Source of the DNA: DATDVT01 sp035289905
Lineage (GTDB): Archaea; Nanobdellota; Nanobdellia; SCGC-AAA011-G17; GW2011-AR18
DNA length: 53,777 nt
Assembly (NCBI GenBank): GCA_035289905.1
Contig: DATDVT010000026.1
Location: forward strand, 1 to 53,777
Direction: 5' to 3'
In this document: positions 23,531 through 32,800 of the stretch, one piece after another
How positions within the stretch are numbered: position 1 is the stretch's first letter
How the letters are laid out: every line of letters starts with the position of its first letter
Made by a program: the position numbers and the translations under genes
Notes under the pieces: model-generated
What the model was told of the DNA's origin: nothing
The model's database searches: none
What the model saw: the letters and a program-made list of their open reading frames with translations, nothing else

Positions 23531-26368
23531 TTATATTTTTGTAAAAAAAATCTTAAATATTTTTCCTTTTATTTTAAATTCTTCTTTTATATTATATTGA
23601 CTTTTTGGAATTTCTTCTGAAATTGTAATATTTTTAGCGCCGACTGTTAGTTTTATTTCATTGTCTAATAATTCTTGCGAAGTTTCAATGTATAAGTTAA
23701 TTTCTTGTTCTTTTTTCATAGATTGTTTTTTTCTTAAATCTTGTATTTTTCTAGTTATTTCCCTTGTGAATCCTTCTTTTTCTAGTTCTTTGTCAATTGT
23801 TGTATTTAATGATGCTTCTCCGTATTTGAATTCAACCTTTGTTTCTTCAATTTGCTTTTTTGTTAATTTTATTTCTTTTATGTTTGTTTGTTCTTTAATT
23901 AATTCTTTTAGAGATTTTGGGAATTTTTTTTCTTTTAGATATATTCTAGCTTCAGAAAGTGGCCATCTTATTCCTATTTGTACTTTATTTCTTGAGGCAA
24001 GTATGGATTCTATGATTAATAAAGCAGTTTCCATTTCCATTTCTAGTTTTTTCTTTATTTGCTTTTTATTTACTTTTGGCCAATCTTCTAGATGAATCGA
24101 TTCTTTATTTTTGTATAATTTTAGATAGATTTCTTCTGTTGTAAAAGGAATAATCGGGGCGAACAATTTAAGGATTGTTTTGAAAACCAAATGTAAGCTT
24201 TGGATTGCTGATCCTCTATTTTTTCCGTTTTCGTTTTGAACTCTATTTCTAATAAATTTTATGTAGTTTTTTGAGAAATCATTTGAAAGGAATTCTATTA
24301 AAGTGGTTGTTGAATTGTTTGGTTTTAATTCTTCTAGATTTTCTGTTGCTATTTTGATTGTGTTATTTAGTTTAGATATTATCCATTCATCTTCTAGATT
24401 GTATATCTGTGTGTTTGTTTCATGGAATTGGGAGATATATGTTTCTAGATTTATTAAAGTATTTATTACTTTTTTATTTTCTTCTGCGGAGTTATAACCG
24501 AATTTAAGATTAAGTTTTGGATTTTGTTGGGTATAGATTAAACGCATTGCATCAGCGCCTATTTTTTCTACAGCGTCATTAAACCAAATTGTATTACCAC
24601 TACTCTTATGCATTATCTCTCCTTTTTCATCTCTAACTTCTTCATAACAAAATACTTTTTTATATGGTGCTTTGTTTTCTAAGGTTGTTGACATGAATAA
24701 TAATGAATAAAACCAGAGTCTTATTTGAGCACGCATTTCTATTACTAGGTTTGCAGGGAACCATGTTTTCCAATATTTTTTATTATTTAGATATTTTAAT
24801 GTTGAAAATGGGACTATTCCTGCATCTAGCCAACAATCACCGACTTCTTTTATTCTTTCAATATGTTCTTTGCACTTTGGACATTTTATTTTTATTTCAT
24901 CTATCCAAGGGCGATGTAATTCTGGAAGATTTTTAATTTTAATCGGTTCAATTGCTAATTTTTTTAGTTCTTTAATTGAACCTATGACTATTATTTCTTT
25001 ACATTTACATTCGTAAAACATTAAGGGAAGCCCCCAATATCTTTTTCTTGAAATGCACCAATCTTCCATATTTATTAGCCAATCTTCCATTAATTTTTTG
25101 CAATAAGATGGTTGCCAATCCACTTTTGAAGAGTTTTCTAACATTAATGGTCTAATCTTTTCTGCGGATATAAACCATTCTGAAACCATTCTGAAGACTA
25201 GTTCTTCTTTACATCTCCAACATATAGGATAACGATGAGTTATTGGTTCTGTTTTAAACAGTGCGTTTTTTTCTTTTAGATCTTCTAAGACTTGTTTGTT
25301 TACGTCCCAGACAAATTTATTAGTTTGCCACCCATAATTTTTTTTGAAGGTTCCATCTTCATTTAGAGGAGATAGTGCTTGGAGGTTGTATAGTTTACTT
25401 AATTCAAAGTCTTCTTCACCACAACCTGGAGCGATATGTACTATACCCGTACCTGTATCTGCACCTACTTCTTTCCAAGGAATTATTTTATGGATTATAT
25501 TTTTTTGTATTTCAAAGTCATCATACGGAGATTCATATTCTAAATTTAATAGATCTTTTCCTTTTAAATGATTTAAGACTATATAGTCTTCATGGATTGT
25601 TTTTTTTAGAGATGCTTCTGAAAGATATATTATTTTATTTTTTATTTGTATTTGTAAATATTCTAACTCTGGATTAACAGCTGCAGCGATATTGGATGAA
25701 AATGTCCAAGGCGTGGTAGACCAAATTAGGAGGTATTCATTTTCTCTATTTTTTAATTTGAATAAAAAATAAACTGAGGTGTGGGTTAATTCTGTATAAC
25801 CTCCATCGCTCATTTCATGTTTTGAAGATGAAGAACCACATCTGATGCACCAAGGCATTATTTTTGAACCTTTGTATAACCAATTTTTTTCATGACATTT
25901 TTTAAGGAAATACCAGATATGCTCTATGTTACTATCGGACATAGTATAATAAGAATTATTCCAGTCCATCCATTGTCCAAGACGAATTGATTGTTCAGTT
26001 TGAATTTTTGAGTATTTATCTACTCTTTCTCTGCAGGCTTTTGAAAAGTTTTCTAAACCAAAGTTTTCTATGTCTTTTTTTGAGTTAAAATTTAGTTGTT
26101 TTTCAACTTCTACTTCTACCCAAAGGCCTTGACAGTCAAAACCATTTTGATATCTTTGATCGTAACCTTGCATTGCTTTAAATCTTTGATAGACATCTTT
26201 GTAGGTTCTTCCCCATGCATGATGTACTCCCATAGGATTATTAGCTGTAATTGGGCCATCTATGAAAGAGAATCTTTTTTTTCCTCTATTTTTTTCCTTT
26301 AATTTTTTGAAAATCTCATTTGTTTCCCAGTAATTAAGGATTTTAAGCTCGTTTTCGGGGAAGTACAT
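23531..26368 (-). CDS. ileS: Isoleucyl-tRNA synthetase
   Basis: A 945-aa class I synthetase charging tRNA-Ile. The editing domain (WSTTPWTFSSNIAAAVNP), the zinc-like cysteines YPICWRCKEE, the motif VSEWFIS, and the C-terminal anticodon-binding domain are in IleRS order. The ATP signature normally written HIGH is HHAW here (NPMGVHHAWGR, residues 45-54), and the KMSKS loop is MHKSSGN (about 585-592). I know this HHAWG variant mainly from a group of bacterial IleRS sequences, so horizontal origin is possible. A TATA box lies about 23-32 nt before ATG 26368. Confidence 0.93.
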   Translation of the reverse strand: MYFPENELKILNYWETNEIFKKLKEKNRGKKRFSFIDGPITANNPMGVHHAWGRTYKDVYQRFKAMQGYDQRYQNGFDCQGLWVEVEVEKQLNFNSKKDIENFGLENFSKACRERVDKYSKIQTEQSIRLGQWMDWNNSYYTMSDSNIEHIWYFLKKCHEKNWLYKGSKIMPWCIRCGSSSSKHEMSDGGYTELTHTSVYFLFKLKNRENEYLLIWSTTPWTFSSNIAAAVNPELEYLQIQIKNKIIYLSEASLKKTIHEDYIVLNHLKGKDLLNLEYESPYDDFEIQKNIIHKIIPWKEVGADTGTGIVHIAPGCGEEDFELSKLYNLQALSPLNEDGTFKKNYGWQTNKFVWDVNKQVLEDLKEKNALFKTEPITHRYPICWRCKEELVFRMVSEWFISAEKIRPLMLENSSKVDWQPSYCKKLMEDWLINMEDWCISRKRYWGLPLMFYECKCKEIIVIGSIKELKKLAIEPIKIKNLPELHRPWIDEIKIKCPKCKEHIERIKEVGDCWLDAGIVPFSTLKYLNNKKYWKTWFPANLVIEMRAQIRLWFYSLLFMSTTLENKAPYKKVFCYEEVRDEKGEIMHKSSGNTIWFNDAVEKIGADAMRLIYTQQNPKLNLKFGYNSAEENKKVINTLINLETYISQFHETNTQIYNLEDEWIISKLNNTIKIATENLEELKPNNSTTTLIEFLSNDFSKNYIKFIRNRVQNENGKNRGSAIQSLHLVFKTILKLFAPIIPFTTEEIYLKLYKNKESIHLEDWPKVNKKQIKKKLEMEMETALLIIESILASRNKVQIGIRWPLSEARIYLKEKKFPKSLKELIKEQTNIKEIKLTKKQIEETKVEFKYGEASLNTTIDKELEKEGFTREITRKIQDLRKKQSMKKEQEINLYIETSQELLDNEIKLTVGAKNITISEEIPKSQYNIKEEFKIKGKIFKIFFTKI

Positions 26369-26390
26369 GGTTTTAGACTAAAAGATATAC

Positions 26391-26400
26391 CTTTATAAAT
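26391..26400 (-). promoter_or_regulatory. TATA box for ileS
   Basis: ATTTATAAAG on the minus strand, 23-32 nt before ATG 26368; implies an almost leaderless transcript. Confidence 0.6.
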
Positions 26401-26466
26401 TTATCTTTGATATCATTTTATGCTTGGGGTTAATTCTCTAAGTTAAACTTCGGGGTGTTATATATT

Positions 26467-26793
26467 ATGTATGGAGAAAGAAAGAAAAGATATGCTCCTG
26501 TTAAAGAAGGAGACATTGTAGACTTAAAGATTGAAGCAGATGGCACTAAAGGCGATGGTATTGCTAAAGTAGAAGGATTTATTGTCTTTGTCAAAGATGC
26601 GAAGAAGGGTGATGAACTAAAGGTAAAGATTACTAGGGTGTTGGATAAATATGCTTTTGGTGAAGTTCTTGGAGAGGGATCGAGTAGTGAAAGCGAATCT
26701 AGTGAAAGTAGTGAAGATCATTATGAAGACAATGAAGAGGAAGAAGGATTTGATGATGAAGCTTTTGAGGATGAAGAAGAGGACACGGTTTGA
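26467..26793 (+). CDS. TRAM-domain RNA-binding protein with acidic tail
   Basis: A 108-aa protein. Residues 11-67 form a TRAM domain: VKEGDIVDLKIEADGTKGDG, IAKVEGFIVFVKDAKKGD, KVKITRVLDKYAFGEV. Stand-alone archaeal TRAM proteins bind RNA and act as chaperones. The remaining 38 residues are an extreme acidic and serine tail (SSSESESSESSED, then EEEEGFDDEAFEDEEEDT). The track frame opens at GTG 26455, but ATG 26467 starts the familiar YGERKKRYAPV sequence. Its acidic tail might be a site of protein interaction or autoinhibition (inference). Confidence 0.85.
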   Translation: MYGERKKRYAPVKEGDIVDLKIEADGTKGDGIAKVEGFIVFVKDAKKGDELKVKITRVLDKYAFGEVLGEGSSSESESSESSEDHYEDNEEEEGFDDEAFEDEEEDTV

Positions 26794-26820
26794 TTCTATT
26801 AAAAGATATATTGAATAAAT

Positions 26821-26830
26821 CTTTATAAAT
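26821..26830 (+). promoter_or_regulatory. TATA box for RFC small subunit
   Basis: CTTTATAAAT lies 21-30 nt before ATG 26851, implying a very short leader. Confidence 0.6.
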
Positions 26831-26850
26831 AAATTAATTTCTTTTTTTAT

Positions 26851-27810
26851 ATGAATAATGAAATCTGGGTAGAAAAATATAGACCTAAGACTTTTGGTGA
26901 GATTAAAGGACAAAGACATATTATTGAGAGGATTAAATCTTTTGTTCAAAAAAAAAATATGCCACATTTATTGTTTAGTGGTTCTCCAGGTACTGGTAAA
27001 TCAACTGTTGCTTTTGTGATTGCTAATGAATTATTTGGAAGTAATAAAGAAAATTTTTTAGATTTGAATTCTAGTGATGCACGTGGAATAGATGTTATTA
27101 GGATGCAGGTTAAGGATTTTGCAAGGACTAAAAGTATTAAGGATGTTCCTTTTAAGATTATACATTTAGATGAATCTGATGCTTTGACTAAGGAGGCTCA
27201 GCAAGCTTTGAGAAGAACAATGGAGAATTATTCTAAAACATGTAGATTTATTTTAAGTGTTAATTATCCGTCGAAAATAATTGATCCTATAAAGAGTAGA
27301 TGCGCTTTGTTTAGATTCAAACCTTTAGATAAATTAGATTTGTATGAATTGATTGATGAAATTATCAGTAAGGAAGGTTTAATTTTAGGAGATGGTGTTA
27401 AATCCAGATTAGTTGAAATTTCTGGGGGAGACGTAAGGCAAACTTTAAATTTATTGCAAAGCTGTGCTTCTCTTTCGAATGAGGTAAATTTAGATGTTAT
27501 TAAAGAGGTTTCTGGAATTGTTGAATCTTTTGATATTAAAGAGGTTTTGGAGATGGCTGTTGGGGGTGGTTTTTTAAATGCTAAAAAAAGAATGTTAGAT
27601 ATTATGTTAGAGAATGGTTTGAGTGGAATTGATATTATTAAACAGATTCAGAAGACTATTTATGAGTTGAATATTTCAGATGATGAGAAGTTAAAATTAA
27701 TTGAAAAATGTGGAGAGGTAGAATTTAGACTTGTTGAAGGAGCCGATGATTTTATTCAAATAGAGGCATTATTGGCTGGTTTTGGATTAGTTGATAGATA
27801 TCATCCTTAA
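26851..27810 (+). CDS. rfcS: Replication factor C small subunit (clamp loader)
   Basis: A 319-aa AAA+ protein that, with the large subunit, loads PCNA onto primed DNA. RFC box elements are visible: WVEKYRPKTFGEIKGQ, Walker A GSPGTGKS (44-51), NSSDARGIDVIR, Walker B HLDESD (107-110), RRTMENYSKTCRFI and IKSRCALFRF with the SRC arginine finger. Walker B is DESD rather than the usual DEAD. Length is typical. It is followed 49 nt later by the large-subunit gene in the same direction. Confidence 0.95.
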   Translation: MNNEIWVEKYRPKTFGEIKGQRHIIERIKSFVQKKNMPHLLFSGSPGTGKSTVAFVIANELFGSNKENFLDLNSSDARGIDVIRMQVKDFARTKSIKDVPFKIIHLDESDALTKEAQQALRRTMENYSKTCRFILSVNYPSKIIDPIKSRCALFRFKPLDKLDLYELIDEIISKEGLILGDGVKSRLVEISGGDVRQTLNLLQSCASLSNEVNLDVIKEVSGIVESFDIKEVLEMAVGGGFLNAKKRMLDIMLENGLSGIDIIKQIQKTIYELNISDDEKLKLIEKCGEVEFRLVEGADDFIQIEALLAGFGLVDRYHP

Positions 27811-27859
27811 GGTTTGTATTAATATAAATCTTTATTAAATCTTTATTTTTGTTTTTTAT

Positions 27860-29008
27860 ATGATTTTTGTTGATAAATATAAACCGCAGAAATTAGAGGA
27901 GATTCCTCAAGAAAATGTTATTAAATTGAAGAAATTATTATCTATCAAAAAAAAAGGAATTTTTGTTTATGGACCTACTGGATGTGGAAAGAGTGCGACT
28001 ATTGAAATTATTTTGAAGGAGTATGATGTTATTGAGATTGATCCAAGTGATTATATGGGTAGGGAAGAAATAGAAAATAAATTAATTAAATCTTCTAAAC
28101 AGAGTAGTTTATATGGCAAGCAGAAATTATTTTTAATAGATAATATTAATGGTATTTCTAGAATAAATGATAAGGGTTGTGTGGAGGCAATTGTAGAACT
28201 AATTGATAAAAGTGTTTTTTCTGTGGTAATTGTAGGTAATGATCCTTATGATATTAGATTGAAGGCTTTGTTAAAGGTATGTAATTTAGTGGAATTTAGG
28301 TTGGTTGATGGACATAGTATTTTTAATATTTTAAAAAGAATTTCTGAGATAGAGGGTATTGTTTATGAGGAAAATGATTTGAAGACTATTTCTAGGAGGT
28401 GTGGGGGAGATCTGAGGGGGGCTATAAATGATTTACAAGTTGCTTCTTCTTTAGGTTATATTGATCTGAAGGGGGTTGATGAAAGAACTTATGAAACAGA
28501 TATTTTTAATGGATTAAAATTAGTTTTTAAGTCTAGAAGTTTAAATATAACTAAAAGTATTTTTGATAATGTTAATTATGATTTTAATGAATTTGTTTTA
28601 TGGCTTGAAGAGAATTTACCGTTAGAGTATAAGGGAGAGGATTTAATGAATGCTTATATTCAATTGGGAAGAGCTACAATTTTTGAATCCAGAATTAAAA
28701 GATGGCAGTATTGGAGGTATTTAGTCTATGTAATACATTATATCAGTTCAGGTGTTGCTTTTGCTAAGAGAGATAAATGCGTTGGTTTTGTTCAATATAA
28801 GAGGACTATGAAACCTTTAAGGATTTGGCAAATAAATATGAAATTGGTAAAGAAGAGGAGTATTGTGGATAAACTGGTTAAATTAACACACAGTTCAAAA
28901 AAAAGATTGTTTAAGGATTTTAATTATTATAGATTATTTTTATTAGATTATAAAGATGAATTAAAGTTAGATGCTGATGAGATTAATTGGCTAAGAAATA
29001 ACGTCTAA
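27860..29008 (+). CDS. rfcL: Replication factor C large subunit
   Basis: A 382-aa AAA+ protein: FVDKYKPQKLEEIPQ, Walker A GPTGCGKS (38-45), RRCGGDLRGAINDLQ (sensor 2), and a basic C-terminal region with ARDKCVGF-like RDKCVGFVQYK and KRRSIV-like KKRSIVDKL. The Walker B segment is KLFLIDNING, so the catalytic glutamate after D93 is asparagine, suggesting weak or no ATP hydrolysis at this site. It is at the short end for the family and has no evident PIP box at its end. It overlaps the convergent FKBP gene by 18 nt. Confidence 0.88.
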   Translation: MIFVDKYKPQKLEEIPQENVIKLKKLLSIKKKGIFVYGPTGCGKSATIEIILKEYDVIEIDPSDYMGREEIENKLIKSSKQSSLYGKQKLFLIDNINGISRINDKGCVEAIVELIDKSVFSVVIVGNDPYDIRLKALLKVCNLVEFRLVDGHSIFNILKRISEIEGIVYEENDLKTISRRCGGDLRGAINDLQVASSLGYIDLKGVDERTYETDIFNGLKLVFKSRSLNITKSIFDNVNYDFNEFVLWLEENLPLEYKGEDLMNAYIQLGRATIFESRIKRWQYWRYLVYVIHYISSGVAFAKRDKCVGFVQYKRTMKPLRIWQINMKLVKKRSIVDKLVKLTHSSKKRLFKDFNYYRLFLLDYKDELKLDADEINWLRNNV

Positions 29009-29767
29009 TAATGTTACATTAAATGTTAATGATTTCCCTGCTAATTCGTGGTTTAGATCAATATCGTATGTTGTATCATCTAGTCTTGATATTTTTCCAT
29101 TTATCATTCCTGTTTGGGTTGGTATGAATACTTGCATATATAATTCAGGATACTGATAGAGTGTTATTTTTTCTTCTGTTATTCTAATTACTTTGGATGG
29201 CCAACTTATTCCTGGGAGTGTAATTTCTTGATTTATTTTTAAATCGTTATTTAATGTAATATTCTCTGATATTTCTTCTACAGTTAGACTCCAAGGTAGT
29301 TGAGAAACATTTATTACTAAACCAATTGTTGGTTCTTGCTTAATTGCCTCTTCAAACTCTTTTTTTGTTAAACTTAATTTTGTATCTATTTCAACTTCTC
29401 TTTTTAAATTTTTGTTTATTAATTCTTCTTTGTATTCTCCATATGCTTCTTCTGGTAGAATTGTGAATATTTTATTTTCATTTATTTTCATAGTTTTAAT
29501 ATTTTTTTCAAAACCATGAACTACTTTATTTGCCCCTATTGTGAATTCAAATGGTTCATAGGTTTTTTGTTCGTTAAATAGGTTATTTTCTATTGCTATT
29601 TGTTTTATGTTTGTATCAAAAATAGTTCCATCTTCTAGGGTGCCTATATAATTAACTCTTAATTTATTTCCATCTTTAATTTTATTATCTTTTATTGAAT
29701 AGATGATTAAAGCGAGTAATATTATGGTTAATGTAATTAATAAGAAATTTTTATATTTATCTTTCAT
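28991..29767 (-). CDS. Membrane-anchored FKBP-type peptidyl-prolyl isomerase
   Basis: A 258-aa protein with an N-terminal TM anchor (about residues 8-25, FLLITLTIILLALIIYSI). The FKBP domain follows: LRVNYIGTLEDGTIFDTN, then FEFTIGANKVVHGFEKN and PEEAYGEYKEE, with a large IF-type insert, ending ELAGKSLTFNVTLLDV. The arrangement of FKBP core, inserted flap domain and a further C-terminal domain is that of long archaeal SlyD/FKBP chaperones. It would help folding of secreted or membrane proteins outside the cell membrane. Overlaps the rfcL end by 18 nt and is divergent from the HerA gene. Confidence 0.85.
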   Translation of the reverse strand: MKDKYKNFLLITLTIILLALIIYSIKDNKIKDGNKLRVNYIGTLEDGTIFDTNIKQIAIENNLFNEQKTYEPFEFTIGANKVVHGFEKNIKTMKINENKIFTILPEEAYGEYKEELINKNLKREVEIDTKLSLTKKEFEEAIKQEPTIGLVINVSQLPWSLTVEEISENITLNNDLKINQEITLPGISWPSKVIRITEEKITLYQYPELYMQVFIPTQTGMINGKISRLDDTTYDIDLNHELAGKSLTFNVTLLDVIS

Positions 29768-29838
29768 GTTTTTTTGGTGTTGTTTTTTTATTTAAGGATA
29801 TTGGAAATATTTATTAGGGTGGTTGTTATTTTAAGAAT

Positions 29839-32800
29839 ATGTATGAGATTGTTGTTGGTAGAAATGATATCGAGAGAAAAGAGCTTGGGTTAAAAGGTTC
29901 TGTTTTTTTAGGTAAACATTATGTACAAATGGGTTCTGTAGTTTCTTTGTCTAATAAGGTGTATATGGATGTTGCTAGATCACATGTTGTATTTATAGTG
30001 GGAAAACGTGGAAGTGGAAAGTGTATACATGGAGATACTTTAATAACTTTAGATGATGGTTCGTTAGTACCAATTAAGAATTTAGAGAATAATGAGCGTA
30101 ATATTTTATCTTTGAATCATAATCTAAAGATTAAATCTACTCAAAAAAGTGAATTTTTTTCTAGAAATGTTGATAGATTACTGTATATTAAATTAAGAAG
30201 TGGAAAATCAATTAAATTGACCCAAGAACATCCTTTGTTGACAGTTAAAGGCTGGGTTCCTGTTCAAGATTTAAAAGTGGGGTCTAGAATTGCTACACCT
30301 AGAGTAATGGATTGTTTTGGTAGTTATAATATGCTTGATCATGAAGTTAAATTGTTAGCTTATTTGATAGCTGAGGGTCATACAAAGAAAATAGTAATTT
30401 TTTCCAATACTGATAAAGATATAATAAATGATTTTAAAGATTCTCTTTATTCTTTTGATTCAAATTTAGAATTGGTTGAAGAAAGATTTGGTTCTTATAG
30501 AATATCTATGCCTTTTTGGCGAAATGAAGTTTTGGAAGTTAATGTTGCTAGAGATAAAATGGGCAAATTTATATCAAGTGAAGATAAAAATATCTATAAA
30601 AAAAGGAGTATTAGACAATTAATAGAAAGGGAGGAATTATTTGGGTTGTTATCAAAAGAGAAATATTTATCACAAAATATTTTAAGATTGAATAAAAGTA
30701 AATTAGCTTTGTTTTTAAATAGGTTATTTAGTTGTGATGGAAGTATATATTCCTCTAATAATACTTGGGAAATTAGTTATGCTTCTTCTTCAAGAAAATT
30801 AATAGATCAAATTCATCATTTGTTGTTAAGATTTGGTATATTATCTAGAATAAGGACTAAAAAGATTAAGTTTAATGGCAATTGTTTTGATAGTTATGAA
30901 ATTGTGATTGGTTCTTCGAACGTTGTAACTTTTATAAATCAAATTGGTTTTTTTGGAGAAAAAAGTCTTAAGCAAAAAATAGCTTTGGTTGAATTGAGTA
31001 AAAAATCTTGGAATCCCAATACTGATATTATCCCTAAGGAAATTTGGAATGTTACACAACCGAAAGATTGGACTAATATTGGAAGAGCTTTAGGCTATAA
31101 ATATCCAAAAGCTATGAGAGAAACATTAAGATATTCGCCATCTAGACAAAAATTATTGCAAATTGCAAATGTTGAGCAAAATGAAATACTTTTGTCTTTG
31201 TCAACGTCAGACGTTTTTTGGGATGAAATTGTTTCTATTGAATTACTAGAAGGAGATTTTATGGTTTATGATCTTAGTGTACCTGTTAACCATAATTTTA
31301 TTGCAAATGATATTATAATTCATAATAGTTATTCTTTAGGGGTAATAGCTGAAGAGATGTGTAATTTACCAGAAGAGGTTTCCAATAAATTAGCCATTTT
31401 AATTTTCGATACGATGGGTATCTATTGGACAATGAAATATGAAAATGAAAAAGATGATGACTTATTAAGAGAATGGGGGTTGAGAAAAAAGGCTTTAGAT
31501 GTTGATATTTACACTCCTGCGGGCTATTATGAACAATATAAAGAAGAGGGAATGCCTGCTAATTTTAAGTTTACGATTAATCCTTCTGAGATAGAAGTGA
31601 ATGATTGGTGTATGGCTTTTGATGTTGGATTAATGAGCCAAGAGGGAATTTTAATTGAGAATGTTGTTGGTAATTTAAAAAAAAGAGGGGACTTTAGTTT
31701 AGAAGATGTGGTTGTTGATTTAGAACAAGTTAAGGATGTTGATGAGAATGTTAGGAAAGCAGTAATTAATAGATTTAAGGCGGCAATAAGTTGGGGCTTG
31801 TTTGATATTAAAGGAACCAAATTAAAAGATATTTTGAGGGGGGGTAGAGCGTCAGTATTAGATATTAGTTGCTATAATAATTGGACTGTTAAAACTTTAG
31901 TAGTTGGTTTGATTTGTAGAAAGCTAATGTTAGAGAGAATGGCCGCTAGAAAAAAAGAGGAATTAGTTGATGTTGAAAGGGGTTATTCTAGATTTTCTAA
32001 TCCTTTGGAATTGGCTGAACAAATGCCAATTGTTTGGTTGTTAATTGATGAATGTTTGCCTTATAATGCTGAGATTATTACTAGTAAAAACCATACTGCA
32101 ATAGGAGATATAATAAATGATTTTGAGAAAGGTGAAAATATTGATGTTTGGGCTTATAATACTGAGATAAAACAATATGGTTACTATCCTGTTCAAGCAG
32201 TATATAGAAAAGGTAAAAGATCTTTAATTAAGATAATTACTGAGACAGGAAGAGATTTGATATGTACACCAAATCATAGAATTTTAACTAAAAACGGTTT
32301 TATTCATTCTAACTTAGCGAATAATGTTGGTGTTCCTGCGGTTTATCATCATGATCAAAATCTAAATAGTGTGAAAGCAAGATTATTAGGTTGTATTTTT
32401 GGAGATAGTTGGTTGTCTAATAACAGATCTGTTGAATTTAGTAGAAAAGGTTGTGAAGACGATTTGTTAAAAATAAAAGATGATTTATTTGTTTTAAACT
32501 TATCCTCAGGTTTAATTCATTCTAGAGATACTAAATCTAAGATTTGTGATTCTGATGGAAAAATAGTTGAAGTAAATGGATTAAGTCAAAGTATCTGTTA
32601 TTCTAGAAAAGCATTTAATTTTTTTAAGGATTTGGGTGCTCCTGTGGGTATTAAAGTAATTAACGTAGTTAAAATTCCAGAATGGATAATTAATGGAGAT
32701 AATAAAGTTAAATCAGAATTTTTAGCTGCATTATTTGCAAGTGATAGGACTTCTCCTTCACTGGCTAAGAAAATTTATTCTGATTATAATCCTATTGAAC

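Noticed and set aside
23661..24095. Plus-strand 144-aa frame inside ileS and other frames between 24303 and 26302
   Set aside because: Low-complexity S/F/L-rich shadows antisense to a well-supported IleRS.
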